The position numbers and the translations under genes are program-made. DNA of 10,575 bases from NCBI GenBank assembly GCA_010092805.1, contig JAADYY010000420.1:1-10575 (forward strand). The letters run 5' to 3'. The notes under the pieces are model-generated. The model saw only the letters and a list, made by a program, of their open reading frames with translations. It searched no databases and was not told the DNA's origin. This DNA comes from Chloroflexota bacterium (GTDB taxonomy: Bacteria > Chloroflexota > Anaerolineae > Aggregatilineales > Phototrophicaceae). Positions 1-6,205 of the stretch are shown here, one piece after another. Position 1 is the stretch's first letter, and every line of letters starts with the position of its first letter.

Positions 1-253
1 CGGCTTGCCAATCGTCGCCAACGGCCATGTCACCCCCGCCATCATAAACCAGCACCCGGTCGTTGGGGGTCGCGTAATCCATCGTGATGATGGTGACATT
101 GGGGCGGGCATCGCCGGTGAGATCTAACTGTTCGGTTGATCGAATGGTTGGGAGCAGCAGGTCATCTGGCGACTGGGCCGCTGCACCCGGCACTCCGCCC
201 AACAACAGGCATAAACCGACCGCCAGCCCAAGCACGCATCTCGCTTTGATCAT
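1..253 (-). CDS. Secreted protein, N-terminal part (runs off left edge)
   Basis: An open frame of 84 codons begins at the ATG complementary to 251-253 and continues without a stop through base 1, so only the N-terminus is visible. Residues 1-26 form a typical Sec signal peptide: Lys/Arg near the start, a hydrophobic core (LGLAVGLCLLLGG) and a likely cleavage after Ala-Ala-Ala near residue 26. The mature part shown includes DLTGDARPN and DRVLVYDGGGD. These resemble the Asp/Gly-rich turns of FG-GAP/VCBS-type beta-propeller repeats, but one copy is too little for an assignment. A GGGGA stretch about 8 bases upstream of the ATG could serve as a Shine-Dalgarno. The gene is divergent from the GldG-like pair that starts at 484, so the two share an upstream region. 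The function is not recognised. The frame itself is well supported by the signal peptide and the start placement. Confidence 0.72.
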   Translation of the reverse strand, partial: MIKARCVLGLAVGLCLLLGGVPGAAAQSPDDLLLPTIRSTEQLDLTGDARPNVTIITMDYATPNDRVLVYDGGGDMAVGDDWQA

Positions 254-287
254 GCGGACAAATCCCCGACATTTACCTATAGGTTCG

Positions 288-293
288 ATTATA
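288..293 (-). promoter_or_regulatory. Candidate -10 element for the leftward secreted-protein gene
   Basis: The minus strand reads TATAAT here, a perfect match to the sigma70-type -10 hexamer, about 35 bases upstream of the ATG at 253. No good -35 hexamer is found at 16-18 bases upstream (the best windows read TGCGGC or similar). The promoter is therefore supported by the -10 only and remains a candidate. Confidence 0.4.
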
Positions 294-376
294 CTCGACG
301 GATGTTCAACGCCGCATTGATCTCCAAATCTCAGGTCTGGCGCGTTTGCCTAGTGCGCCACAGCACCCCGGTTCAC

Positions 377-405
377 TTGACAGATAAACGGCGGCATGTT
401 AACTT
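377..405 (+). promoter_or_regulatory. Candidate sigma70-type promoter for the GldG-like pair
   Basis: TTGACA (377-382) is a perfect -35 hexamer. It is followed after exactly 17 bases by TAACTT (400-405), which keeps the three most conserved -10 positions (T1, A2, T6). Transcription would start near 411-413 and give a leader of about 70 bases that contains the inverted repeat at 435-458. The assignment rests on motif match and position only. Confidence 0.45.
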
Positions 406-434
406 TCTAAGCGTGATTTCGAAATTATCAGAGT

Positions 435-458
435 ATATTGCCTGCCAGTTGGCAATAT
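435..458. repeat. Perfect 8-bp inverted repeat (operator or leader hairpin)
   Basis: ATATTGCC (435-442) and its exact reverse complement GGCAATAT (451-458) flank an 8-base spacer. A second, overlapping pairing is possible: TGCCA (443-447) with TGGCA (450-454). The repeat lies downstream of the TTGACA/TAACTT promoter and 25 bases before the ATG at 484. It could be a repressor operator or an RNA hairpin in the leader. No regulator for it can be identified in the window. Confidence 0.5.
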
Positions 459-483
459 CCACAGCAGAAATGACCAAGATCAC

Positions 484-1641
484 ATGGCATCAAAAATTCA
501 GTTTGTTCTTGCATGTATCTTGAGTATTTTCCTGGTCGTCGTCGGTGCGGCGAGTGTGCAGCGTGGGGGTGCGCAAACCATACCCATTGCGCAGGTCGCT
601 ACCCCCGTCCGCGCGCAGACGACCGCAGCGCTGGCAACCGCAAATATCTTTTTCACCGAGTCCAACAACGAAGCGAGTCGTTTCGATCAATCGGGAACGG
701 GCCTGTCACGGTTTGCGGCGCTGATGCGGCTGCAGGGGGCCAGCCTGCAAACCGTTGAATGGCGCACCCGCTTTCCCGATGATGCGGATCTGGTCGTGGT
801 TGGTGGCCCGACGCTCGACTTCTCGCCAGAACAAACAGCGCGCCTGTGGCAATATTTCCGCAATGGGGGCCAGGTGCTGCTGCTCATCGATCCCCCCTTT
901 GAATTGGCAAATGAGAACTTCTGGACGCCGACGCGCGCGGGTCTGTTCGTGCTCTTGTGGCAAGATGCGAGTGCGCGCGGTCGCAGCGATGTGATCGTGA
1001 CGGAGGCAGCGCTGGAAGTCGCAGCACCACCAGCCGACGACGCGGAAGCCGCCGCCGAATCGGGTGCTGGCGGTCAGGTCACGCTGGAAGGTTTGAGCAC
1101 CGCTTTCACCGCCGAACTCACTGCCGACCACCCGATTACAGCGGGCGTGATCGGGCAGGCCGACGGCGAAGCAGCGGCGCTGCAATTCTTCAGCGCTCGC
1201 TCGATTGAATTTGACGCTTCCCCACGCGATTTTATCATCACCCCGTTGGCCCTCACGAACGACAGTTACTACGGCGAAACCGAATACAACGCATACCTCG
1301 AAACGGGCGACTTCACGTTCAATATCGGCGAGGACACCGCGCGCGGGCCGTTGGTCGCCGCTGTCAGCGTCGAAGATCCCAGTACGGGGGGGCGCTTGGT
1401 CCTCATCGGCGATGTGGATGTGGCAACCAACAGCGGCGGCTTCAAAACAGCACCGGATGGCAGTGCTTCGTTTGTGTACCCGGACAACGTCCGTTTCATG
1501 ATGAACACCATCACGTGGCTGGTTGAACGCGACAGCGTCACGCTCGATTTCCCGACGCCTGGGCCAACTGAGACGCCAACCACAGCGCCGACGCTCACAC
1601 CGCTGCCATCACCGACTGCGCAAGCGACTGCGGCCTCCTAG
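484..1641 (+). CDS. Extracytoplasmic GldG/DUF4350-like protein with Pro/Thr-rich tail
   Basis: This is a 385-residue protein with no assigned enzymatic role. Residues 6-24 form a hydrophobic signal peptide or signal anchor, so the rest should lie outside the cytoplasm. Residues about 53-348 look like the GldG/DUF4350 (ABC_transp_aux, IFT52-like) fold. There is a strand-helix-strand unit LVVVGGP (103-109), ARLWQYFRNGG (119-129) and LLLIDPP (132-138), then GRLVLIGDVDVATNSGG (303-319) and an NVRFMMNTITWLVER segment (335-349). Such domains bring together 'is the object pending / how far along' style Rossmann-like cores in gliding-motility and exporter-accessory proteins, but the active function is not established. 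An Ala/Glu-rich insertion occupies about 175-195. The tail (357-385) is Pro/Thr/Ser-rich, a likely flexible linker. No clear Shine-Dalgarno precedes the ATG. The stop is 19 bases before the next gene, which is a paralogue, so they probably form an operon. Family assignment is by motif recognition only. Confidence 0.75.
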   Translation: MASKIQFVLACILSIFLVVVGAASVQRGGAQTIPIAQVATPVRAQTTAALATANIFFTESNNEASRFDQSGTGLSRFAALMRLQGASLQTVEWRTRFPDDADLVVVGGPTLDFSPEQTARLWQYFRNGGQVLLLIDPPFELANENFWTPTRAGLFVLLWQDASARGRSDVIVTEAALEVAAPPADDAEAAAESGAGGQVTLEGLSTAFTAELTADHPITAGVIGQADGEAAALQFFSARSIEFDASPRDFIITPLALTNDSYYGETEYNAYLETGDFTFNIGEDTARGPLVAAVSVEDPSTGGRLVLIGDVDVATNSGGFKTAPDGSASFVYPDNVRFMMNTITWLVERDSVTLDFPTPGPTETPTTAPTLTPLPSPTAQATAAS

Positions 1642-1660
1642 ACCGTTCAGATCGCATCCC

Positions 1661-3286
1661 ATGCGCGTGCGTTTGCGTCTTGTTGCCGCCATTCTGCTGT
1701 TGGGTACAGCCTTGGGGCAAGCTCAGCCGAACTCACCCGTTGTGGTGTTTGTCGAAGAGCGGACGCTGCGCACGGCATCGATCACCGATATTGGCCCGGA
1801 CGGACTCACTGAACTTGCACGATTGTTCGCATCACGCGGGGCTGCGGTCGATACCATTGGCCTGGACGCCCCGATACCAGAGGCAACCTCGGTTGTGGTG
1901 CTGGTGCGTCCCCGCCGCCCCTTGCGCGATAACGAGTTGGCGCGGCTGTGGGGGCATTTGCGGCGCGGCGGTCACTTGCTGCTCGCCATCGATCCGCCGG
2001 GCCAGGAAGGCAGCTCGGATCGTGCAGGCGGAGGGTTGGATGATTTACTCGTCGCTGAGTATGCGGTTCACCTGACTGACGGATTGCTGGTCGAACCCTG
2101 GTCTGTGGGTGCGACAGCGCGTAACTTACGACGCAGCACTATTTACGCACAGGCCGGGACGCTGCCCCACCCGGTCACAGCACCGCTGCAGCAGTTCGAT
2201 ATGCCGGTGCTCATGTGGGGGGCGCGCGCGCTGGAGTCCGAGTTACTCGGTCTGGAGGGTGGTGCGGTGGGTGTCCTCGCTGCAACCCCGGCGTTCGCCG
2301 AGACCGACAGCCGCATTTACTCGGTGATCACCCCTACGAACATCAACCTCAACATCGGCACCGATCTACAGGGACACCTCACGACCCTCGCGCTGGCCGA
2401 AAGCCGCCTGACCGGGTCGCGGATCGCCGTGCTGGGCGATAGTGAGGTTCTACAAAACGGCTTCAGCTTTGCAGCGCTGGCCGGTGGGGCGCTGCCACGT
2501 CATCCGGGCAACACGATTTTGGTTCAACGGCTGGTGGGGTGGCTGTTGGATCAACCGGAAAGCGCGTGGTCGGTGTTACCGGATGGCTTCACATTGATCG
2601 GGATAGACGGTGACGCCTCTGATTGGGGCGATGCGGGACTGACTACGCCTGATGAGGCGGATCAGCCGCTGCCTGCCTTCGACATCCGGGCGGTGCGTGC
2701 TTTCCGCAATGAGGACGCCTACTATCTCTTGATCGAGACGAATGGCCCACCCCAGCAGGATACGGTTGTGGAGATTGACTTGGCCGCCGGGGGCGGTACA
2801 GTGCTGTTGTCAGCCGATAATCGCCTGTTGATCGGCGATGACGGGGCGCTGAACCCACTCACAGACGCTGCGATTGCCGTCGATGCTGTCATTGAGATTC
2901 GGCTGCCACTGCGTGTGACAGGAACTTCAGCGGAGCTTCCCGCGATTTGCATCACCCCAGCGGAGACGGTTGGGGAGCTGGCTGACTGTATCGAGGGCAC
3001 ACGCGCTGCGATCACAGGTGACCGGGAAGTGACGCGCGTCCGCGAAACCGCTGTCATGCTGGCCAATGTGGTCGGCACTGTGCCGCGCCCCAACGTGCGC
3101 AGCGGCCCAAGCACCGATTTCACCATCGTCACGTCGCTGCCACGCGGCGAGGTCGTAGCCGTCATCGGGCGCAATGAGGCAGCCGACTGGCTCCAGATAC
3201 GCACGCTGCGGTACACCGGCTGGATGGCCGATTTTCTACTCCAAACGAATGGGGTTCCTGAATCGCTACCTATCACCGCACCGTAA
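1661..3286 (+). CDS. Secreted multidomain protein: GldG-like + CBM9/DOMON-like + SH3b
   Basis: I choose the ATG at 1661 (541 residues) because it opens directly into a signal peptide (MRVRLRL, then a hydrophobic core to about residue 20, AQA cleavage region). An in-frame ATG at 1523 would overlap the upstream gene by more than 100 bases and place an Arg-rich stretch in front of the signal. Residues 25-305 repeat the fold of the upstream protein: SVVVLVRP (77-84), ARLWGHLRRGG (94-104), LLLAIDPP (106-113), SRIAVLGDSEV (253-263) and a final VQRLVGWLLDQP helix. From about 312, IDGDASDW (315-322) followed by alternating strands resembles the start of CBM9/DOMON-like sugar- or ligand-binding sandwiches. 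Residues about 470-532 form a bacterial SH3 domain (NVRSGPSTDF, then GW near the end), a module that often binds peptidoglycan or peptides. No good Shine-Dalgarno is visible, so translation may be coupled to the upstream gene. The protein is probably exported and retained at the envelope. The ligand is unknown. Confidence 0.75.
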   Translation: MRVRLRLVAAILLLGTALGQAQPNSPVVVFVEERTLRTASITDIGPDGLTELARLFASRGAAVDTIGLDAPIPEATSVVVLVRPRRPLRDNELARLWGHLRRGGHLLLAIDPPGQEGSSDRAGGGLDDLLVAEYAVHLTDGLLVEPWSVGATARNLRRSTIYAQAGTLPHPVTAPLQQFDMPVLMWGARALESELLGLEGGAVGVLAATPAFAETDSRIYSVITPTNINLNIGTDLQGHLTTLALAESRLTGSRIAVLGDSEVLQNGFSFAALAGGALPRHPGNTILVQRLVGWLLDQPESAWSVLPDGFTLIGIDGDASDWGDAGLTTPDEADQPLPAFDIRAVRAFRNEDAYYLLIETNGPPQQDTVVEIDLAAGGGTVLLSADNRLLIGDDGALNPLTDAAIAVDAVIEIRLPLRVTGTSAELPAICITPAETVGELADCIEGTRAAITGDREVTRVRETAVMLANVVGTVPRPNVRSGPSTDFTIVTSLPRGEVVAVIGRNEAADWLQIRTLRYTGWMADFLLQTNGVPESLPITAP

Positions 3287-3502
3287 CGCGGAATCCAAGC
3301 GGAACTGTGTTTTTCGCGTGGGCAACGCCGAACCTGCGCCGTTAACCCCAGTTTCCCAGGTATCCAGCGCACGTCATGGAGTCCGCATAACCAGGCTTTC
3401 CCCGCCCCCATGTGCGTGATCAGGATTTCGTCATGGCCACAAATAGGGTACGATAGCCTTCAGAACGATGCGATGAAGCGCAAGGTAGAGGCGGCTGGGT
3501 GT
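3287..3502. other. Intergenic region upstream of the Fur-family gene
   Basis: I find no gene, no convincing terminator hairpin and no clear Fur/Zur-type palindrome in these 216 bases. A TACGAT at 3449-3454 could serve as a -10 element for the regulator gene. The hexamer 17 bases upstream (TTTCGT, 3426-3431) is a poor -35, so this promoter is weakly supported. The frame of the regulator extends back to an ATG at 3410 and another at 3473, both of which I reject as starts because the family's N-terminus begins at 3503. Confidence 0.4.
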
Positions 3503-3949
3503 ATGAGCAAATTTGATAATCTCGTTCAGAAGCTGCGTCAGCACGGCGAACGCCTGACCATTCAGCGGCGTCTGGTGATCGAGGCGTTGTGCAGCAGCGA
3601 CGAGCACATGACGATCAACGATATTCAACACTACATTCGCACCAATCACCTGGCGCACGAGCTGTCTGAGCCGACTGTCTACCGGATCGTGCAGCGGCTT
3701 AAGGATCTGCGGTTGGTTTCGCAGACCGACATGGCGGGCACCGGAATCGTCTATCAGTTGATCGATAATCCGCCGCACCATCATCTCATTTGCCTGCGCT
3801 GTGGCTGTATCATTGATGTGAACGACAATTACTTCGACGACTTGCGCCAACGGTTTCTGCACGATTTCGGCTTCGAAGTCCGCATCGATCACATGGCAAT
3901 GTATGGGGTGTGCGCCAAGTGCCAGCAAGCCGTCGATGAACAGGCTTGA
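3503..3949 (+). CDS. Fur-superfamily metal-responsive transcriptional regulator
   Basis: A 148-residue protein, the usual length for Fur/Zur/PerR regulators, which are cytoplasmic dimeric DNA-binding repressors that sense Fe, Zn, Mn or peroxide. The N-terminal winged helix spans about 1-85, with GERLTIQRRLVIEAL (15-29) and the recognition-helix region SEPTVYRIVQRL (55-66). The C-terminal dimerisation and metal domain follows, with PHHHLICLRCG (91-101), His130 and CAKC (137-140). The two CxxC pairs (Cys97/100 and Cys137/140) form the structural zinc site of this family. The HHH triplet replaces the HDH of classical iron Fur and is more like Zur, so zinc is a reasonable guess but the metal is not settled. 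The start at 3503 matches the family's N-terminus. A purine-rich AGAGG lies 11 bases upstream, farther than ideal. The next gene begins from its own promoter only 12 bases after this stop. The regulated genes are unknown. Confidence 0.9.
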   Translation: MSKFDNLVQKLRQHGERLTIQRRLVIEALCSSDEHMTINDIQHYIRTNHLAHELSEPTVYRIVQRLKDLRLVSQTDMAGTGIVYQLIDNPPHHHLICLRCGCIIDVNDNYFDDLRQRFLHDFGFEVRIDHMAMYGVCAKCQQAVDEQA

Positions 3950-3961
3950 CGCATTGCGCTT

Positions 3962-3991
3962 TTGACGGTGGTCGCGGTGGTTTGCTAAAAT
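3962..3991 (+). promoter_or_regulatory. Strong sigma70-type promoter for the thioredoxin-fold gene
   Basis: TTGACG (3962-3967) and TAAAAT (3986-3991) are each one base from consensus and are separated by 18 bases. The promoter starts 12 bases after the stop of the Fur-family gene and gives a leader of about 49 bases. The leader holds a small hairpin, TCGCC (4001-4005) with GGCGA (4010-4014) and a 4-base loop. This is the best promoter match I find in the window. Confidence 0.6.
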
Positions 3992-4032
3992 CCGCCTAGA
4001 TCGCCCATCGGCGACTCTATGGCGTATATGAT

Positions 4033-4039
4033 GAGGAGG
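4033..4039 (+). promoter_or_regulatory. Strong Shine-Dalgarno deciding the GTG start at 4047
   Basis: GAGGAGG ends 7 bases before the GTG at 4047, near-ideal spacing. Nearby ATG codons at 4028 and 4031 are out of frame with the protein. The GTG start therefore stands, and it yields a proper signal peptide. Confidence 0.75.
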
Positions 4040-4046
4040 CCCCTGC

Positions 4047-5111
4047 GTGCGCCGCACAGTTTTGCTGCTTCTGATGTTTGTCGCGTTCACCGTCGTTTCT
4101 GCACAAGATGACTCAACCATTCAAACGGAACCCGCTACCCGTGTGGTTTTCCCCGGCTCACAGACCTACAGTCTCACCGTTCCCACCGATTGGTACAGCA
4201 ACTACCGGTCGTTCACATCGCTTTCAGTGACAATCGACCGCGTGCAACTGTACGTTGCATCCAGCGAGCGGTCGTTCCTCGACTGGCAGAACGGTGTCAT
4301 CACTGGCCCGGTGCTGCATATTGTCCCCTCCGATCTGGAAGAGTGGTACCCAGAAGATCTGACGCTGGCTGATCTCACGGATGAAGCATTGCTGATGCGC
4401 GGGCTGGATCAAATTGGTGTGCCGTTTGAACCTGACCGCATCGAAATTGGCGAGATCGCCGGGTACCCGGCTGCCACCTATCGTGGGATTATGTATCGTG
4501 GGGCCGCCGACGCCGGGATGTCGGTGATCATTTCGGATGATTCGATGTTTCACGTGATTTACGGCGCTGAATCTGCCGAAGGGATGGAAACGCTCGAAAC
4601 TGTGCTGGAGTCGTTCAATGCCGACCTGGCAGAACTGCCGCTGATCGACACGGCACAGAACCCGGCGGATGTGATCACTACGCTCACTGTGGGTGACGCT
4701 GCACCGGACTTTGTCGGCAATCTCCTTGATGGGCGCACCGTTTCGCTGGAAGAGTACGCTGGGCGTGTGACGGTCATCACGTTCTGGGCCACGTGGTGCA
4801 TCCCGTGCCAGTACGAAATGCCGCTGCTGGAAGAGGCCATCAGCCTGCGCCCGGATATTGGCGTGATTGGGGTGAACTACCGTGAAGCGCCGGGGTTGAT
4901 TCGCCAATTTGTCGAGGAATTTGAACTCTCGTTCCCCATCGCGCTCGATAACGCCGGCCTGATTAGCAATCTTTACTCAGTTCAGGCGTATCCCACGACA
5001 TATATCCTGGATGGCAATGGAGTCATCCAAATGATCCCGGCATTTACGCCGACCACGACCTCGGACGATGTGTCGGCATGGCTGGATCAGGTGCAGGCAA
5101 CGATGGAATAG
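4047..5111 (+). CDS. Secreted TlpA/ResA-like thioredoxin-fold protein with PsbP/DUF1795-like N-terminal domain
   Basis: A 354-residue exported thiol-disulfide protein. It starts at GTG 4047, fixed by the strong Shine-Dalgarno. Residues 1-19 are a signal peptide (two Arg, Leu/Val core, VVSA cleavage region). Residues about 32-192 look like a PsbP/DUF1795-like domain: YSLTVPTDWY (41-50), GYPAATYRG (139-147) and a closing ETLETVLESF helix. Residues about 213-354 are a TlpA/ResA/AhpC-type thioredoxin fold: VGDAAPDF (215-222), the active site WCIPC (250-254, cysteines 251 and 254), and the cis-proline loop YPTTYI (Pro316). Members of this family reduce or oxidise disulfides outside the membrane, for example during cytochrome c maturation. 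No cytochrome genes are visible here, so the substrate is unknown. The extra N-terminal domain makes it more than twice the size of a plain ResA. It lies downstream of the Fur-family gene but has its own promoter. Confidence 0.87.
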   Translation: MRRTVLLLLMFVAFTVVSAQDDSTIQTEPATRVVFPGSQTYSLTVPTDWYSNYRSFTSLSVTIDRVQLYVASSERSFLDWQNGVITGPVLHIVPSDLEEWYPEDLTLADLTDEALLMRGLDQIGVPFEPDRIEIGEIAGYPAATYRGIMYRGAADAGMSVIISDDSMFHVIYGAESAEGMETLETVLESFNADLAELPLIDTAQNPADVITTLTVGDAAPDFVGNLLDGRTVSLEEYAGRVTVITFWATWCIPCQYEMPLLEEAISLRPDIGVIGVNYREAPGLIRQFVEEFELSFPIALDNAGLISNLYSVQAYPTTYILDGNGVIQMIPAFTPTTTSDDVSAWLDQVQATME

Positions 5112-5135
5112 CCAGCCTCCAGCACACCGCACGGC

Positions 5136-5177
5136 GCGCCGATCAATCGCACCAAGATTTGTTTGATTGATCGGCGC
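5136..5177. terminator. Long hairpin between convergent genes, possible bidirectional terminator
   Basis: A perfect 13-bp inverted repeat, GCGCCGATCAATC (5136-5148) and its reverse complement at 5165-5177, encloses a 16-base loop. It sits in the 85-base gap between the convergent thioredoxin-fold gene (stop at 5111) and ribokinase (stop at 5197), the expected place for a shared terminator. Neither side has a T-run after the stem, so it is not a textbook intrinsic terminator. It may instead be a processing barrier, a Rho-linked 3' stabiliser or a protein-binding site. Confidence 0.55.
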
Positions 5178-5196
5178 ACTGCGCGCGCCAGCGCCG

Positions 5197-6111
5197 TCAC
5201 TGCGTTTGCAGCAATTCGTCAACTGTGCGGCGGTCAGGCATACTCGGTGCGGTGCCCGGCTTGGTCACACAGAGGGCCGCCGTTGCGTTGGCGAACGCAA
5301 GCGCTTCATCCAGGGATTTCCCCTCGGCCAAAGCGACCGCCAAGCCACCGTTGAACGCATCGCCTGCCCCGGTGGTATCGACGACATCGACCGGGTAAGT
5401 TGGGACTAATGCGGTTTTGCCGGCCTGCACATAGCGCGCACCCACTGATCCTAGCGTGGTGATCACCGTCTGCTGATCGCTGGTGAGCAGGGCACGCGCC
5501 ATCTCGATCACGTCGTCCGTCACGGCGCGGCCCGCGAGGGTCGCCAACTCGGTTTCGTTCGGGGTGAGGTAATCGGCCAATGTGAGCATCGCTGGCGGTA
5601 ATGGGCGCGCTGGTGCCGGATTCAGGATCGTCGTCACCCCGTGATCACGCGCCAGTTTGAGGGCATGGGCCGCAATCTCGTCCTTGATCTCCAACTGCGT
5701 GACCAACACGTCGGCCTGTGCAATTCGCTCGGCGGCGGCATCGAGATCGGCGGTGGTGAGTGTCAGATTCGCGCCCAGCACAACCACAATGCTGTTTTCG
5801 CCGCTGTTCTCGACGAAAATTGGGGCGACACCCGTCGCGTGATCTGGATCTTGCACGAGGTAATCGAGATTGATGTTTTCATTTTGCCAGATCGTCAACG
5901 CGATGGAGGCGAACACATCTTGCCCGATGCGCCCAATAAAGGTGACATCCGCGCCCAGACGGGCCGCCGCCACCGCCTGATTCGATCCCTTGCCGCCCGG
6001 CCCGGTGACAAAGCGATCCCCCATGACAGTTTCGCCGGGGACGGGAATGCGTTCCATGTATGAGGTCAGATCGACGTTGAAGCTGCCCACCACAACAATT
6101 TTTGCAGTCAC
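5197..6111 (-). CDS. rbsK: Ribokinase (PfkB family)
   Basis: A 304-residue cytoplasmic kinase that transfers phosphate from ATP to the 5-hydroxyl of D-ribose, giving ribose 5-phosphate for the pentose phosphate pathway. E. coli RbsK has 309 residues. Substrate-side residues are present: GSFNVD (10-14 region, Asp14), the PfkB signature 1 GGKGSNQAVAAARLG (39-53, Asn44) and QLE (Glu141). Signature 2 is DTTGAGDAFNGG (245-256) with catalytic base Asp251, and the C-terminal CVTKPGTAPSMPDR loop is typical of ribokinases with a monovalent-cation site. I use the GTG at 6111. An AGGTG lies just upstream (4-base spacing). The ATG overlapping it is in another frame and is followed at once by a stop. It lies 94 bases downstream of the dehydrogenase gene on the same strand, so it may be the operon's last gene or have its own promoter. 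No ribose transporter (RbsABC) is visible. Deoxyribose or another pentose cannot be excluded. Confidence 0.93.
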   Translation of the reverse strand: MTAKIVVVGSFNVDLTSYMERIPVPGETVMGDRFVTGPGGKGSNQAVAAARLGADVTFIGRIGQDVFASIALTIWQNENINLDYLVQDPDHATGVAPIFVENSGENSIVVVLGANLTLTTADLDAAAERIAQADVLVTQLEIKDEIAAHALKLARDHGVTTILNPAPARPLPPAMLTLADYLTPNETELATLAGRAVTDDVIEMARALLTSDQQTVITTLGSVGARYVQAGKTALVPTYPVDVVDTTGAGDAFNGGLAVALAEGKSLDEALAFANATAALCVTKPGTAPSMPDRRTVDELLQTQ

Positions 6112-6145
6112 ATAACACCTACTTCAAACAAGCCGCACTCAATAA

Positions 6146-6173
6146 ATTGTACTCATGTTTCGTTGGTTGGCAC
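6146..6173 (-). promoter_or_regulatory. Candidate promoter for ribokinase
   Basis: On the minus strand TACAAT (6151-6146) is one base from the -10 consensus, and GTGCCA (6173-6168) 16 bases upstream keeps four of six -35 positions. The element lies in the only sizeable gap (94 bases) between ribokinase and the dehydrogenase. Separate transcription of rbsK is thus possible, but the match is modest. Confidence 0.3.
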
Positions 6174-6205
6174 GTCCGATTACCCAAAAATCAGCGTGCA
6201 ATTCG

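Larger units (their letters stand above)
254..483. other. Divergent intergenic region
   Basis: This stretch of 230 bases separates the leftward secreted-protein gene from the rightward GldG-like gene. It is richer in A+T than its surroundings, as expected of a promoter region. It contains a TATAAT on the minus strand (293-288), a TTGACA on the plus strand (377-382) and a perfect inverted repeat (435-458), each listed separately. The short open frames that cross it have no Shine-Dalgarno and no recognisable product, so I do not call any gene here. Confidence 0.6.

Noticed and set aside
508..516. Possible lipoprotein cleavage site (VLAC, residues 8-11) in the first GldG-like protein
   Set aside because: Only about four hydrophobic residues precede the Cys and the hydrophobic segment continues well past it, which is more like an ordinary signal anchor.
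84..523. Short plus-strand frames in the divergent region
   Set aside because: They overlap the leftward signal-peptide gene or lack Shine-Dalgarno sites and family similarity.
1523..1660. Upstream extension of the second GldG-like gene to an ATG at 1523
   Set aside because: It overlaps the previous gene by over 100 bases and adds an Arg/Pro-rich head before the signal peptide. The ATG at 1661 starts directly at that signal peptide.
3410..3502. Upstream extension of the Fur-family gene to 3410 or 3473
   Set aside because: The extra residues do not resemble the family's N-terminus, and no Shine-Dalgarno precedes either ATG.
3431..4120. Minus-strand frame of 229 codons opposite the Fur-family gene
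   Set aside because: It is antisense to a clear Fur-family protein and its translation has no recognisable domain.
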